The notes below the pieces were generated by a model, which did not search any database, was not told the origin of the DNA, and saw only the letters and a program-made list of their open reading frames with translations. Made by a program: the position numbers and the translations under genes. Below are positions 17,422 through 30,256 of a DNA stretch of 64,000 bases, piece by piece; positions within the stretch are counted from its first letter, which is position 1, and every line of letters begins with the position of its first letter. Source of the DNA: Campylorhamphus procurvoides (taxonomy: Eukaryota > Chordata > Aves > Passeriformes > Dendrocolaptidae); the NCBI GenBank assembly GCA_013396655.1, contig WBMV01008570.1, forward strand, positions 418,119 to 482,118, read 5' to 3'.

Positions 17422-18000
17422 AGGGGCTGGCTTTGTTAAAGCAAACGGACCCTCTTGTTCACTGTGAATCTACAGTGGAGATGGTGGAGCTACTAGTATG
17501 TTGATGATGGATGTGTAGTGGTACGAAAACTTGACTGTTCTAGTGTGCTGGGCGCACATCTATTGGAAGCCTAAACCTGCTTTTGGACTAAAATATTGTG
17601 ACAAGGAGTTCTTCGGATCGTATTTTCCTTGCTTCATGTGTGTTAAAGGTGTATTTGACTTGAACTCGGAGCAGAGTGTGTCTGCTTGCTCTGTAAGAGA
17701 GCATATCTGATGGATTTAAACTGTGAAATACACATCTGGAGAGGGAGGGAAGGGAGAGCTCCGTTGTTGGGGATAATTGTAACAAGCAGCTTCTGGTTGC
17801 TTAACTGTGAACTATGGCCATACTTTTTTTTTTTTCCTTTATTTTTCAAAAATACCCACACTTGTGGCTGGCAAAGTGCATTCCTTGTTAATTTTTTTTA
17901 ATTTATTACAGCCGAAAGTGACGTATTTATTACTTTTTTTTGGACCTTGGCATTTTAAATATAATTCTGTTGGCAATAAATCGAATGGAAATCTGAAGCA
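17422..18000 (+). other. PLK2: PLK2 3' UTR with AU-rich elements
   Basis: Sequence from the stop codon to just past the first AATAAA. It becomes T- and A-rich from about 17820 and includes ATTTATT pentamer-type elements near 17902 and 17925. Such elements destabilise immediate-early mRNAs, and PLK2 is known as a short-lived serum- and activity-induced transcript. The 3' limit is inferred from the poly(A) signal. Open frames here (for example 17807-18268) are T-rich and look like chance. Confidence 0.75.
17975..17980 (+). terminator. Poly(A) signal AATAAA of PLK2
   Basis: Canonical hexamer about 555 bases after the stop codon, giving a 3' UTR similar in size to that of mammalian PLK2. Cleavage would be expected some 10-30 bases later. 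Further AATAAA hexamers occur downstream (near 18114 and 19060) and could give longer forms. Confidence 0.7.
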
Positions 18001-21000
18001 TCATTCTCTACTCTTTCTACACTATAGTGCAACATACTTTGCTTTTACAGTACAAAAAATCTTGCAGGTTTGCTTTCTTTACACTATTTTTAGATGGTCT
18101 GCTACAGCTCAGGAAATAAATGACAGGCTTCATCTGTCTCTGTTCACTTACAGTCATGAACACCAATACACTGCTGTTAATTCTAGCTGCACCCCTAAAG
18201 CAACTGCTGATGGAGCTTGGTTAAGTAATCATGTGGTCTTAACATCTAGTTATGGTCCTAGAGCCTAAAACCAAAAGTCTGGATCTCTTCAAGATACTGT
18301 CTCTCAGAATTCAGGTTTTACACTGACTGAAAAGAACTTCCTTCTGGATAATACTTGGTGGACAATAGCTATGATAATGAGGTGCGTAAGCTTTCGTACA
18401 CAAGCTCTACTTGATCTGGAAGCATTGCTCTTACCAAGGGAGTGAGTATACAAATACCTCAATGGTGGAATGAATTGACCATTGCCCTTCTCTCGTGCTT
18501 TTTGTTAAAGAGTTAGCCCAGTAAAGTAAAATCAGGATGACAAGATTAAAGGGTGATTTAATGTCATCCTTGGGGTTATCAACCAAAAGTGCTACTAAGA
18601 CCAGTTATGATTTATGGCATGCAGCAAGTTTTCTGTGAAGTAGCTTAAAACAGCTGCAAACAGCATGGGAACAGCCTGCAGTTTTCTGCCATTCCACTGC
18701 TGCTAAGCATACATTTACAAGAGTAATTGCTTTACAAAACTGAAGGCAATGTCATTTGGCAGTTAAAAATCATGCAAATAGGTGGGATTATGGAGAACTC
18801 ATAACTCCCACGTGGGGGGAAATTATCTTACTTTTTGAACTGGACTTATTTCTCTTCAGATATTACATAGCTCCTGGACCCATATAAGCACATTGCCGTC
18901 TTCAGATAACTGTTCTGATATGACAGCAAACAGTAGTCCAGTTGCTTACTTGACCTACTGTCCATGTAACTGAATGAGAGCCTGTTCTGAAAGGCAGACA
19001 TCAATTGCCATCAGTGTATCAATCAAAGCACTTGAATGCAAGGAATGGGCAGTCAATGTAATAAAATGCAGACTAAACAAAGTACAGATGTCAACCCAAA
19101 ACAGTGAGCAGAGGAGTTATCACTGGCTTGCTTCATCTTGCATATAAATGCGATTTTTTTGTTGTATTGAATACCATGCATTAGATAATATTTATTTACT
19201 TTTCAAGTCTAGACAGGAAGATCCAATTGAGTTCTTCAGATGGATTCACTGAACTCTAGGCAGTTCAGTGAAGTTAAATATATACTTGCTCTAGTGAGCA
19301 GGGTTCAGCTTCTCAGCTGTCTACTTTCTTAAAGGGATAATGGCTGATTTTATTCTAGGGAGGCCATGATGCCTAATTCTGCTGCACACATACTGCTACT
19401 GTTGGGTCATCTTCTCTTACAAAATAAGATCTCCCTTTTCGTTTATTGCACCAGTAAGCATACTGGTTTATGACACCAGTTTGTGTGCACTTGAAACACA
19501 AAATTTACTTGAGCTACAGTGCTTCTTGACATGGAAATAGCATTTTTATTTGACTGACTGTGTGCTGGAAAAAGTACAAACATTTATTTCAGCTACTATA
19601 ATTTCCTTGGGAACTAAAATCATGTTTGTGTGTCTGTAACTCAGGCTGGTGTAAGAAAATAAACTTTAAATGTAGGATGTTTAAAACTGTAAAGGCTCCA
19701 AATTCTATTGTAGGATTCTAATTGTTTGTGGACATTTGAAATATATACCTCACTAAAATAAGTAAATCAGCTATTTGTATACAATGTATATCTGTGGTAC
19801 CTGAATGTTTAGTAGTTTCTAAATCCTTGTGTATCTTTCTGCTTAGTGCAACTTGTGCTCTATATCCTAACTTCACTTTTAATTTTCATATTGCAAAATA
19901 AGTGAAATGTTTAGATCATGTTAAGGAGAATTACCCTTTTTAAAGTACACTGTTGCCCTAGACTCTTAGCCCAAGGAGGTAAAGCCACTTTAAAATTCTT
20001 AATATAAGATCTTGCATCAGGAAGAAAGGTTCTGAAATTCTTTCCCAGGTTGGATACCGTCTTAAATAAGACACTGTAGTGCACTACTTGACCTTCTTTA
20101 CTTAAACACAAAGCATCCCTGTTGTAATTCTACATATAAGAAAATTAATACCAGAAAAGTACTTGTCCACATCCTCTATATAACAAATGTCTTACTTTCT
20201 CTTGAAAGATAGTTATATGGTCAGCATTTTGTGGTAGTTGGGCAAGTCTTCTAATCCTTGGTATTGAAACCAAGAGAAAACACAGCATAAAAGTTTAGCT
20301 TGGGACCATAGATATTTGAATGGAAATGTGGGCATTAAAAGATTGGGTAAAAATTAGCAAATAGATTTCTCTGGTATGAGCAGTGGACACAGGAAATAAC
20401 ATTGCCAAGGGAAAAGAATACATTGGACTCTTACCGAAACATCTTTATGAAGTTTTAAAATATATTTTTGCAAATATATGTGCATTGTTGTACTACCCAG
20501 TGCAATAACCAACCTGTAGCAAACAAGTCAAGAAAGTTATTCAAATAGGTCATGCTTCGACATTAACAAAATGCATTACCCAGTGATGCCAGTAGTCATT
20601 CAATATTCTAGGGCATTCTTTTAAGGGTTCTGAAACTATTCCATTTCATAAAATCTCTTTCTGTAATGCGTATAAGGAAAAAAATTGAGCTTAGGTATAT
20701 GCTACTTTTCAATGTTGAACAAAGTCTCCGACATTCTCCTGTCACTTTAAAGCTATTTCAGTATTTCTTCAAATAGTCATATTGGAGTATGATCCTTCAG
20801 CTGCCCATCAGTAACAGGGAATTTCCTGCCTGATTAAATGGATTCTAAATGTAAATGTGGATTTAAAAAAAAATAAATTATAGATTCTTATTGGTGATTA
20901 TGAGCCCTCAACTAGATGCATACCCAAGGATTCAACCAAAGTCATTCATGGCATAGACCATAGCTTTTCTGTTTTGGTCTGGTTTTATACTCTTTATGCC

Positions 21001-24000
21001 TTATTAATATCAATAGCGGCCGACAACTTTCATTGAATTACCACAATGTTACACTAATACATACAAATCAAGAGGTTAAACTCCCTTTAAATATACACAT
21101 TTTAATCCACTGAAATATATGTATTTGTAAACAAGTAACATAGATCATCAGTGTTTGGAAATTAGTATAACAGAAAGTAAAGATATAGCCTCTGGGATTT
21201 ATCCCTGTAAATTAGTTTCAGTATGGAAACAAAATTGATTTGAAAGATTCTGTCATACTAACATAGTATTAGGCTACATTTGAAACTTGATTTTTCAATC
21301 TGCTGTGAAATCATGGGAAAAAGAAACATTTTCCATCATCCATATCAGGTAGATGTGATCTGAATAAGAGTAAGGTATTATCCTGACTGTTTAATGCCCT
21401 TTCCTGCTTACTATTTGAAGAAACACCTTAATCTGTCATAATGACAACAAAAAAGTGTTAATAAAAACATAAAAGTGTTAATGAAAACTACCTTACAAAG
21501 AGACCTCATTAGTATCAGACTGGCCCAGGTAAGCAGTTACTACACTTTTTTTCCAGAAGTTAAAAAGCAATAAGGTATTTCACAGTTACTTTCACTAAGG
21601 ATTCTGAGTGGAAGAACTAGAGGAATTCACACAGCACTTTGCGAGTTGTGAGCCTGACTACATTTGTGGCAGGTCAGAAATGAAGATTAATCCACTTTCT
21701 ACCTCCCTTACATATATTGAATGATTATGACAATGACTGCTTATTTTCTGTTAACAGTTTCAAAGGTCAGATAAACGATAAGGTGGGACAAGTGTTCTCC
21801 ATGAGTGAGCATAAGGATCCATGGGTGTCTCTCCATACACTCAGAATCTTAGGCAGGAGTGGACGGTTTTTTGCCTTATTCCCCACCTTGGGGAATAAAT
21901 ACCAGCTCATGTAAATTGTTTACCTGAAATTACCATCTTTGGAGCAGATAGCCTGTCACACAACTAGGTCTTCCTAGACAAAATGCTCCAAAGTGCTACA
22001 CTAATACAAATAATCTCTTTAGAACCTGGTCATATCAGAACTTCTTGGATATTCCCATGGACCTTTTTTCTGAAGGACTCATTTAACAGTATTTCACATC
22101 AAATGACCACCACAGTGATAGTGTTAAAAAGATGAATAAAAGAAGCTTTGATATGACCTTTTCAATCTTACTGCCACCTCAGAAAGACCTCATCTGCTCC
22201 TGGTCATGTTACACTGATTTCACAGAGACAAGAATTAGAATCAAATTAATAGTAAACTCTGACAATTCATGAAAATTCTACACATATAAAAATTGCTGCT
22301 CATAAAGGAACCTCTGTAATTCATGGCTTATAAGACTATTTCTTTCTTTCTTAAATAAAGTTCAAATTAGTTTTATAGGTTTGGAATGGCCTTCACTGAA
22401 GAAATGAAAGTGACAGGGCTTTTGTAGTGGGATTATGGTTCCAGTGAATAAAAACTACTCGTTCAGATGGGAGAAGATGGGAGAAGTACAGTGGCAGAGG
22501 AGGAAAGTCAATGAGAGTGGAAAAAAGAAAACAAGGTTGTACCATCAAAAGAAGTTTAATATTCTATGGGAAAAAAACCAACCAACCAAAAAAAACCCAA
22601 AGAAACCAAGCAACATTTTGCATATTATCCTCAAGGCCAGCTTCTCATGTCTGCCATCACATTAAATCATGGACACCTGCCGTAAAAGATACATGAGAGA
22701 TATGCAGTAAGTAGGTAGAACAGGAAAGGCTGGACTTTTTAGTACAGGGAATTCAAGGCAGGTGAGACAAGCTCATGGTAATTTAAATGCCCTGAATTAT
22801 ATATTAACACAGGCTGCAACAGTTATGTTTGATGTTGTTTTACACAGAAGATTCAAAAAGCTAGCCAGATTTTCAGATGCCCTGACCTCTGTTAGTGTTG
22901 AGCACCTATGGAAATGAAAGTGAGTGGCCTCTGCTTACAATTATGGTTATATATCTCATTGCACGACACAGGGCATAATGGTGTCAGGCAGTGATTATGG
23001 AAAAACGAATGTACACAGAATAATTATAGGATTATTCAGTCGTATATGATGCTGTTTCTGTCTCTCTAAGCATTTGTACTGAACTCATCCTCACATCTGA
23101 TCATCTCCACTTTATGTCTGTTCCTTCTTGTTATTGTTAATTACAAATAATTAGAAGGTTAGCTTGGGAGAGTGAGTCATGGCACAAAAGGGTATGTGGG
23201 AACATGGGTTTACAGAGGGGTTCTAGAAAAAAATGAAGATGCTCAAAACACAGAAGGAAGAGAAGGTGATGGAGAACCATGACTTGGGGGAGAGAGACTT
23301 GGGACGGAAACACAAGGGAGGACTGTCTGGGGCAGCTGGTGAAGGGGTAATCCTGGGAGGCAGAGGGCCCCACTTTGAACCATCCCTCAAAGCAAACACA
23401 TTGTGAAGGAAATTATGAGCGCAAGACAGGAGACAGTCAGATGAGATGTGTGGTGGAACAGTGGCGGGCAGGTCTGAGGAGCGGCCCATGGCAGTCCACA
23501 GAGGATTATTGAGCCATGATAACTGATCCATTATCAGCCAGTAAAAGAGAAGAACTAAGTCGGAGCTCATGTTTTTGGGGCAGTGGAGTGAGCTCCAGTG
23601 TTATCTCATGAGTTGTGTCAAAGAAAGGTGTTTGAGGGGACGTGAGATGACAAAGAAGGCAACAGGCATGATAAAAGTGAACTAGCGGTGAAATACCAAG
23701 TGTTGTGACCAGAGAAAAGATGGTAACATTGTCTTTGAGGAACAAAAGGGAGTGAATCAAGTGGAGAAGTTAAAAATCACAATAAAATTAGAGTCCCTGG
23801 CCACATTAAATGGAGCGGAGAAGAGAAGGTACATACTGGAACTTATTTATGAGCAGCATTTCCACATCTGCTTCCAAGAGAGCCAGGAGAGGAGTGCCAA
23901 AGTGGGTCAAGAGGAGGACTAGTAGCACAAAAATGAAGGCAGTAGACATCGGCATCGTGCTCATAGGAGATGGAAATAGAGCTATACAGGTGAAAACAGA

Positions 24001-25129
24001 AAGCATACTGAGGGAATGAATTCCCCTTCAAGTAATAGTGCCCTGTCAGGAGGCAGCACATTTATTACACACAACATGCATCTCTGAGGAAATTAAATCT
24101 GAAGTAAGTGTTTAAAGAATTTTCATATTCTCAGTAAAACAAAGGATTAACAATGATCCAGTTAGATTAGTGGTGCCAGCACTGGGGACCAGTATTGCAA
24201 AGCAACGCATTACTCTTCTGAGTCACTGGTTTCATTCTCACATGGACCTTTATTAACTGCAAATCTTTACCTCCTGATGGTTGCCTCATGTGAAATGAGT
24301 TGGTGGCTCATTCCTGTTCATACTGAGAATGTATCCACATTACAAAAATCATCACTGCTAATTACAAGCCATTTGCATTAATTGGTATCCTTGTTGGAAG
24401 TCTTTAGAGGGAAGAAGGCTAATGACTAAACAACAGGCATGGCAACTAAAACACCCTGTTTCCATGAAGTTATTCCTGACTGGTCAGGGACTATGTTGAG
24501 TATTTGGGGTGGGTGACCAGGGAAATGGCAGTTTTTTCTTGGCATGTGTGAACTATAGGTGGCCTTTTTAGAACCAACCACTGATTTTCTGAGCCTAAAC
24601 CAGCAGTGATGGTGATTGGTGACTTTGTATGCTGTACCTGTTCTGGACTCCTACTTACTATAGAATAAGCTTCCCACATCCTAGTACTTTACTGTGGTTT
24701 ATTTTTTGACTTTTTGGTTGTTAGTGTTTTCATCTGCATAATCACAAAGTAAATAACTTCTGTTTTCTAATTGATCCATAATAAGTGAAATTAATATCTT
24801 CTTAATAGATTCCTTTTTTGTCTCAAGTTTCCCTTTTCATAGAGTTTCAGATGTAGAAGTGCAGTGAAAGTTCTGTTCTTCAATGAGACAAACTTAAAAA
24901 AAGAAGAAAACAGTCAACTGCCCGTCTCCTGGCTCACAGAGCTCAGGTTATCCTAAACATTTTGAATAGACAAGCAGTGAGTGACATAAACAGTTTTCCA
25001 GGAAGTGTGTGGACATTGAAAATGCAATTACCTGAAAAGGGTAACAACTCAACAAAATGAAAAATGGATCTTGCCCAGAATAAAAGCCTGTAAGAACCAG
25101 TCTTTGTGACTGGTTCCACATCTTATTTA
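18001..25129. other. Intergenic region downstream of PLK2
   Basis: No gene recognised. A perfect octamer ATGCAAAT lies at 18772-18779, an A/C tract at 22567-22612, a purine-rich block at 23160-24010 and a homeodomain/POU-like cluster near 24355-24395. Several further AATAAA hexamers after 18 kb leave room for longer PLK2 3' UTR forms. Confidence 0.6.
23160..24010. other. Purine-rich, strand-asymmetric block of unknown origin
   Basis: For about 850 bases the plus strand is dominated by A and G (for example GGAAGAGAAGGTGATGGAGA and GGGGGAGAGAGACTTGGG), unlike its neighbours. Several overlapping minus-strand frames (23137-23373, 23223-23570, 23506-23760, 23806-24061) reflect the scarcity of stop codons in pyrimidine-rich complement. 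They resemble no family I know. Could be an old diverged repeat, a noncoding transcript or simple compositional drift. Confidence 0.5.
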
Positions 25130-26420
25130 TTCACAGAATCACAGAATATGCTGAGTTGGAAGGGATCCACAAAGATCAGTGAGTCCAGCTCCCAACTCTG
25201 CCCAGAACTATCCACAAGAGACACACCATGTGCCCAAGAATATTGTCCAAATGCTTCTAGATCTCAGCCTTGGTGCTGTGATCACTTCCCTGAGGAGCCT
25301 GTTCCAGCACCCAGCCACCCTCTGGGGGAAGAACCTTTCTCTAATATTCAACCTAAATCTCCTCTGACCAAACTTCAGGCCACTCCCTTGCATCTTGTCA
25401 CTGATCACCGCAGAGAAGAGATCAGTGCCTGCCCCTCCTCTTCCCCTCACAAGGAAGTTGTAACTGCAATGAGNNNNNNNNNNNNNNNNNNNNNNNNNNN
25501 NNNNNNNNNNNNNNNNNNNNNNNNNNNNNNNNNNNNNNNNNNNNNNNNNNNNNNNNNNNNNNNNNNNNNNNNNNNNNNNNNNNNNNNNNNNNNNNNNNNN
25601 NNNNNNNNNNNNNNNNNNNNNNNNNNNNNNNNNNNNNNNNNNNNNNNNNNNNNNNNNNNNNNNNNNNNNNNNNNNNNNNNNNNNNNNNNNNNNNNNNNNN
25701 NNNNNNNNNNNNNNNNNNNNNNNNNNNNNNNNNNNNNNNNNNNNNNNNNNNNNNNNNNNNNNNNNNNNNNNNNNNNNNNNNNNNNNNNNNNNNNNNNNNN
25801 NNNNNNNNNNNNNNNNNNNNNNNNNNNNNNNNNNNNNNNNNNNNNNNNNNNNNNNNNNNNNNNNNNNNNNNNNNNNNNNNNNNNNNNNNNNNNNNNNNNN
25901 NNNNNNNNNNNNCTTTCCCTTGTTGGACTTCATATGATTGGGTATTTCCCAGACCTCTCATTTGCCCAGGTCTCTCTGCAGGGCCTCCCCGCCTTGAAGG
26001 GAGTCAACAGCTCCTCCCAGTTTTGTATTGTCTGCAAACTTGCTTAGTATCCTTTACAGTCCTGTGTCCAAGTCCATCCAGTTTATGAAGATGCTGAAGA
26101 CCAGACAGCCCAAGATGAAGCCTTGTGGAACCCCACTAGTGACAGGTCACCAGTCTTATGTCATGCACTCTGTGCTCGACCCATGAACCAATTGCTCACC
26201 CAGCACATGATGTGTCTATCCAGCTGTGCTGGGCAGTTTGTCCAGAAGGATCTTGTGAGAGACAGTACTGAAAGCTTTACTGAAATCCAAAAAGATTGCA
26301 TCAACTGGCTTCTCTTGATCAGTCATATGGGTTACCTTGTCTACCTTGTCATAGAAGGAAATCAGGTTTGATAAGCAGGATTTTCATAAAGTGGTGTTGG
26401 CTGCGACCAATTTTGTATCC
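25130..26420 (-). repeat. CR1 LINE, minus strand, interrupted by a 439-bp gap
   Basis: The left end at about 25130 has TTCACAGAATCACAGAAT, the reverse complement of the CR1 3' terminal repeats. It is followed by the usual CR1 tail on the minus strand (..RERFFPQRVAGCWNRLLREV..). To the right of the N run, 25913-26420 continues as antisense CR1 ORF2 sequence (plus-strand text such as AACCCCACTAGTGACAGGTC). Both sides lie in the same orientation and order, so this is probably one insertion of about 1.3 kb. Reading frames are broken. Confidence 0.9.
25474..25912. other. Assembly gap (439 N)
   Basis: A run of N inside a CR1 copy. Open frames spanning it (25106-26047 and the minus-strand ones) are artefacts of translating N. 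The missing sequence is expected to be CR1 ORF2. Confidence 0.95.
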
Positions 26421-29400
26421 ATCCAACTCATACCTGGAGTGCTGAAGATTTCACAGGGTATCCCTTTACTATTTAGGGAGTCTTCTGGACGGCTTTCCAC
26501 TTCAGAAATTATTCCTGGATACCAACACAGTGGTATGTTGAATATGCCTGTCAGATAAGAGGCACTAGTACATCCATTCTGCAAAAGTAAGACAGAGCAC
26601 AGAGGGAATTTGTTTATCAGTTTGAGACCTCTTTCTCCAGTGTTTCTCAAATGTTCAGCACATTTAATGGTCCCAATTCCTCCTCTTCTTGCTCAGCATT
26701 TCTCCTAATCAGGCCCTGGGGTTTCAAAATTGAAACTTGAAAATGGGGAACTTGATGACCTTGCTTCTTGGGGAGGAAAATTAAAAAGCATCCAAACTCA
26801 TGGAAGGATACTATAGACTGAAATGGCATTTACTGCTTAACCCTGATTTTTCCATAGGCTGTGGATTTATGCAGTAGACTTAATGAAAACAAGGTCTTAG
26901 AAAAAGAGAGTGATCCTGTAATTTTGTGTCCAGTTTATGGTGTACAAATAACCTTTGTTCTACCATTTCCTAAGGTTGAGTATTGGAAACCGCAATTTAA
27001 ATTATGTTCAATAACAGAGATTTTTAAATGCTGGTTTTGAACCAATTTGGACTCTGTTTAACTAGAAAATAGAGTAAAATGTAATCAATATATTGTCTGC
27101 CACTTAGAAGACCTTTAGACATTTTATTAAATTAATTCTGTCTTTAATAACCTAAAAAAGAGCATTATAATTTCAGTAATGCTTATAAAAGGCTTTGTGA
27201 GTTCACTAGAGAGAAGGGGTCAGCTATCCAATGTTTTCTACTAGTGATGTAAAACGTAAAACTAAGTCCTTTAGACCTAATACTTGCAAGAATGCTCACA
27301 AATTAAGATTATAGCAGGCACAGAGAACAAGTAGAATAACTCTACCTGATATCGTCTTGGGGTGAGTAAATCCATGACATGATTATAAGTCAAATTTGGA
27401 AGAAACTTTGTAGTCTTTCAACTACTGCACAGCAAATTGAAAGATGGATTTGATTTCTTTTCTGAATAGAGCAATAAAGAAATGTAAATAAATTGTATCA
27501 TTTTGGCTGAGCTTGACTTACTGGTCTTATTTTAAGAAGGAATTTCTGTGTATGATGAATGCTTCGCAAAAATGAAGGAGTGTGAAAAAATTTCTTAATT
27601 TGAATGGAATAGACACTTCTTATTTCATTGGGTGCGTATTTTGGGCAAATCATCCTCACCTGGGTTACCGTTAACAGTTTCACTGATACCAGGAGAACTG
27701 CACTGAGAAAGGAAAGATGTATTTGTTTTCAGAGATCTCATTAGGTAAGGTCCTGAGATAGCAGCCATGTGACTAGTGCTGATGATTTCTAGGGATGGCC
27801 AAGAGTCTTTCTGAAGTGAAAGGACATGAGACCCCTTCTCCTGAGGGACTTTCCAATCACTTGCCACCAGTGGCTGCTGTCCCCTGCAAAATCCTTCTGA
27901 TTTCAGGAAATGTTTAGACAGGCCCAAGGTGTTGAGTTAGTATCTCTTGTTTCAGCAGTGTGAACTAATTATAGACATAGAATAATTGTTGGGTAGTAAG
28001 GCGGTGAGGAATGACAGGAGGAACAACAATAAGATTATGTGGTCACTTGGCAAGAGATGGTGCTTGGTATAATACAGTTTAAGAGGACTTGTTTGTTGTT
28101 TTATTCTAATTAGGGTGTATGTCCTATTTGCTAATATTAAAGCATTGTGAAAGCAGTGTTTCTGGAGAATGGACTTAGGAGTATTCAGGACAGTGAACCT
28201 GTAAAACGACTTAGGGCAGGCACTCTGTGCAGAGGGCATGATACAGAGAAAACACAGAGATCATTGTTGAACGAAGATAGGCCATTGGGTCACACACCTA
28301 GGTTACAAAGCACAGCAAAGTAGTGGTATGGTCTGATTTGACATCAATAAGAACAGTGAACCATTAACCTAAATAAAAAGTGCAATCAAGTCCAGAGATA
28401 ACACTTTTGAGAAAGTGTCTTCACGGGTCAAAATAGATGGTCACGAGCTCACACTTCTTTTGCTCCAATCCCATCAGCAACAATTATATCTGGTCCTCGT
28501 AGCTGTCATTCCAAGGACACCCTGACAAAGGATAGCTTAGTTATTTCATAGCTATATGGCTTGTAGATGGAGCTGGATTGCACTCAAGCTGCTTGGAATG
28601 GGCAGTGGTGATCACACCTACTGTACCCATCTACGTAAACTTACTGACTCTGCCACTAACTCTGACAGCTTCAGTTCCAGATATAGAGTGTTTTCACTTT
28701 AAATATGCAAAAATGAAAAATTCTAAACACATCCTCTGAAGTGTGAATTTCCATTCATGCATATCACCTGGGAGCACACTTCAAAGGATGTGCTCTCTAC
28801 CTCTCTCATGCCAGTAACATGGCGTGAATATGCAGTGGGTGAGCTCTGGAGCAAAGATTCAAAGGCTGGCTTGTGAAAATCTGGAAGACTTTCTGCAAAA
28901 CTTGCCATTTCTTGTGAGGCATGAGACTTGTCTTTTTTGAGCTATAGAAAGTGATGATAACTGCTTGTACCTGATCTGTTTCATGAATGCTCCTAGTTTT
29001 CGTTAGTCCTCCTAATTTTGGGCTCTTTTTCTTTTACTCAGGATTTAAAAGTGATGTGAAGAGTATCTGAATCCTGTGTACATAGACAACAGTTGTATAA
29101 AATTCCTGATGTGAAGTATAATTCCTGTCTGATAGTGTAAATTCACACTCAGGTGCAAATTCCTGATAAGTCTTGTTTCTCTTCTCTGCTGGTTCCTGTG
29201 CTAGGTCTTCTGACTCTCTCTTCAAAGCCTCGTAGGCTAATTGTCTTTTTATATCAGAGCTGCTAAATCTTTGCAAGTGTTCAAGTGTGAGTCCAATATG
29301 AACAAACATACAGTACTGCACATGCCCTGCAAATCTGACAGTTATTGTGCAGGAAACATTGTAAGCTCTCTATCAGTCTACTCTGCATCAGTTAGGGAAA

Positions 29401-30256
29401 TGTGGGATACTAACACTAGGAAAAATAGCCAGTTACTGCAATATGTGAGAAAATCCCCCTCTTTTGTGTTTCGTGGTTTGTTTTTTGTGGTTTTTTTTGG
29501 TTTTGTTTTACTTTTTTTTTTTTTTTGTTTTTTTTGGCAGGGGCCAGGAGTTAGTTTCATTTTCAGGTTTTTTTAGTTTTGGATGTTTTTGGGTTTTATG
29601 GTTGGGGGGTTGTTTGTTTTTTTTTATTATTGTTCTAAGAAAGACCTAATAATTTAATGCAGGGCATCCTAATACTGTATAGGATGACCTGAGAAGCATG
29701 ACTGACATCCCACCTTTTCTATGCTTCTTTATGGGCTGGTTTCCTTGCCATCTCATCTGACTCTTACTTTAATGTTTTATTCCTTATTTTTATAGTTTAC
29801 TTACAAAGATATCACACAGCTTTGATGTGAATGCACATGCATTTGGCTTCCTCTTCATCTGACCATTTTTGGGGTTCCTCAGAAAACACTGTTTGCTTGC
29901 CTACCACAGAGTCTTCTTCTCTGCTCTGCTTTGCTAGTATTTGAAGTAGAACTGGATTAGTGCTTATCCAGATCACTAGTTAAACTATCTTTCCCAGCTA
30001 AATGAAGTTTATAAATGCTATGTACAGCATTATCTCACACTAAATTGTAAAAATATGTACAATAGACCTGCATAAATGTTCCTGGATGGTGGCTGGTGTG
30101 TTTCTTTTTCTTTCTGCTGGTCAGATAACATGACATACATATTATCTCTTCATGGTCTGAAAATAGTCTTTTCTATTTTCTGGCATGCCTTGTTGTCCTA
30201 GTTCAGCAGGAGGGACCAGTTATCACTGTGTGGGGGTGATCAAAACTATGTATTCT
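26421..30256. other. Intergenic
   Basis: No gene supported. It contains the T/G tract at 29.5 kb and, on the minus strand, a charged 95-codon frame (29034-29321) without recognisable domain. CCTAGTTCAGCAGGAGGGAC at 30198 resembles the start of bird ERVL LTRs but is too short to call. Confidence 0.55.
29468..29632. repeat. T/G-rich low-complexity tract
   Basis: About 165 bases, nearly all T and G on the plus strand, including a run of about 14 T and TTTTGG/GGTTTT words. The overlapping T-rich frames (29241-29649) are products of this composition, not genes. Confidence 0.85.

Noticed and set aside
17807..18268. 153-codon frame downstream of PLK2
   Set aside because: Starts inside the PLK2 3' UTR, is rich in F and L from T-rich DNA, and has no domain.
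25106..26047. 313-codon plus-strand frame and two long minus-strand frames across the N run
   Set aside because: They are open only because N codons carry no stops, and the readable ends are antisense or out-of-frame CR1.
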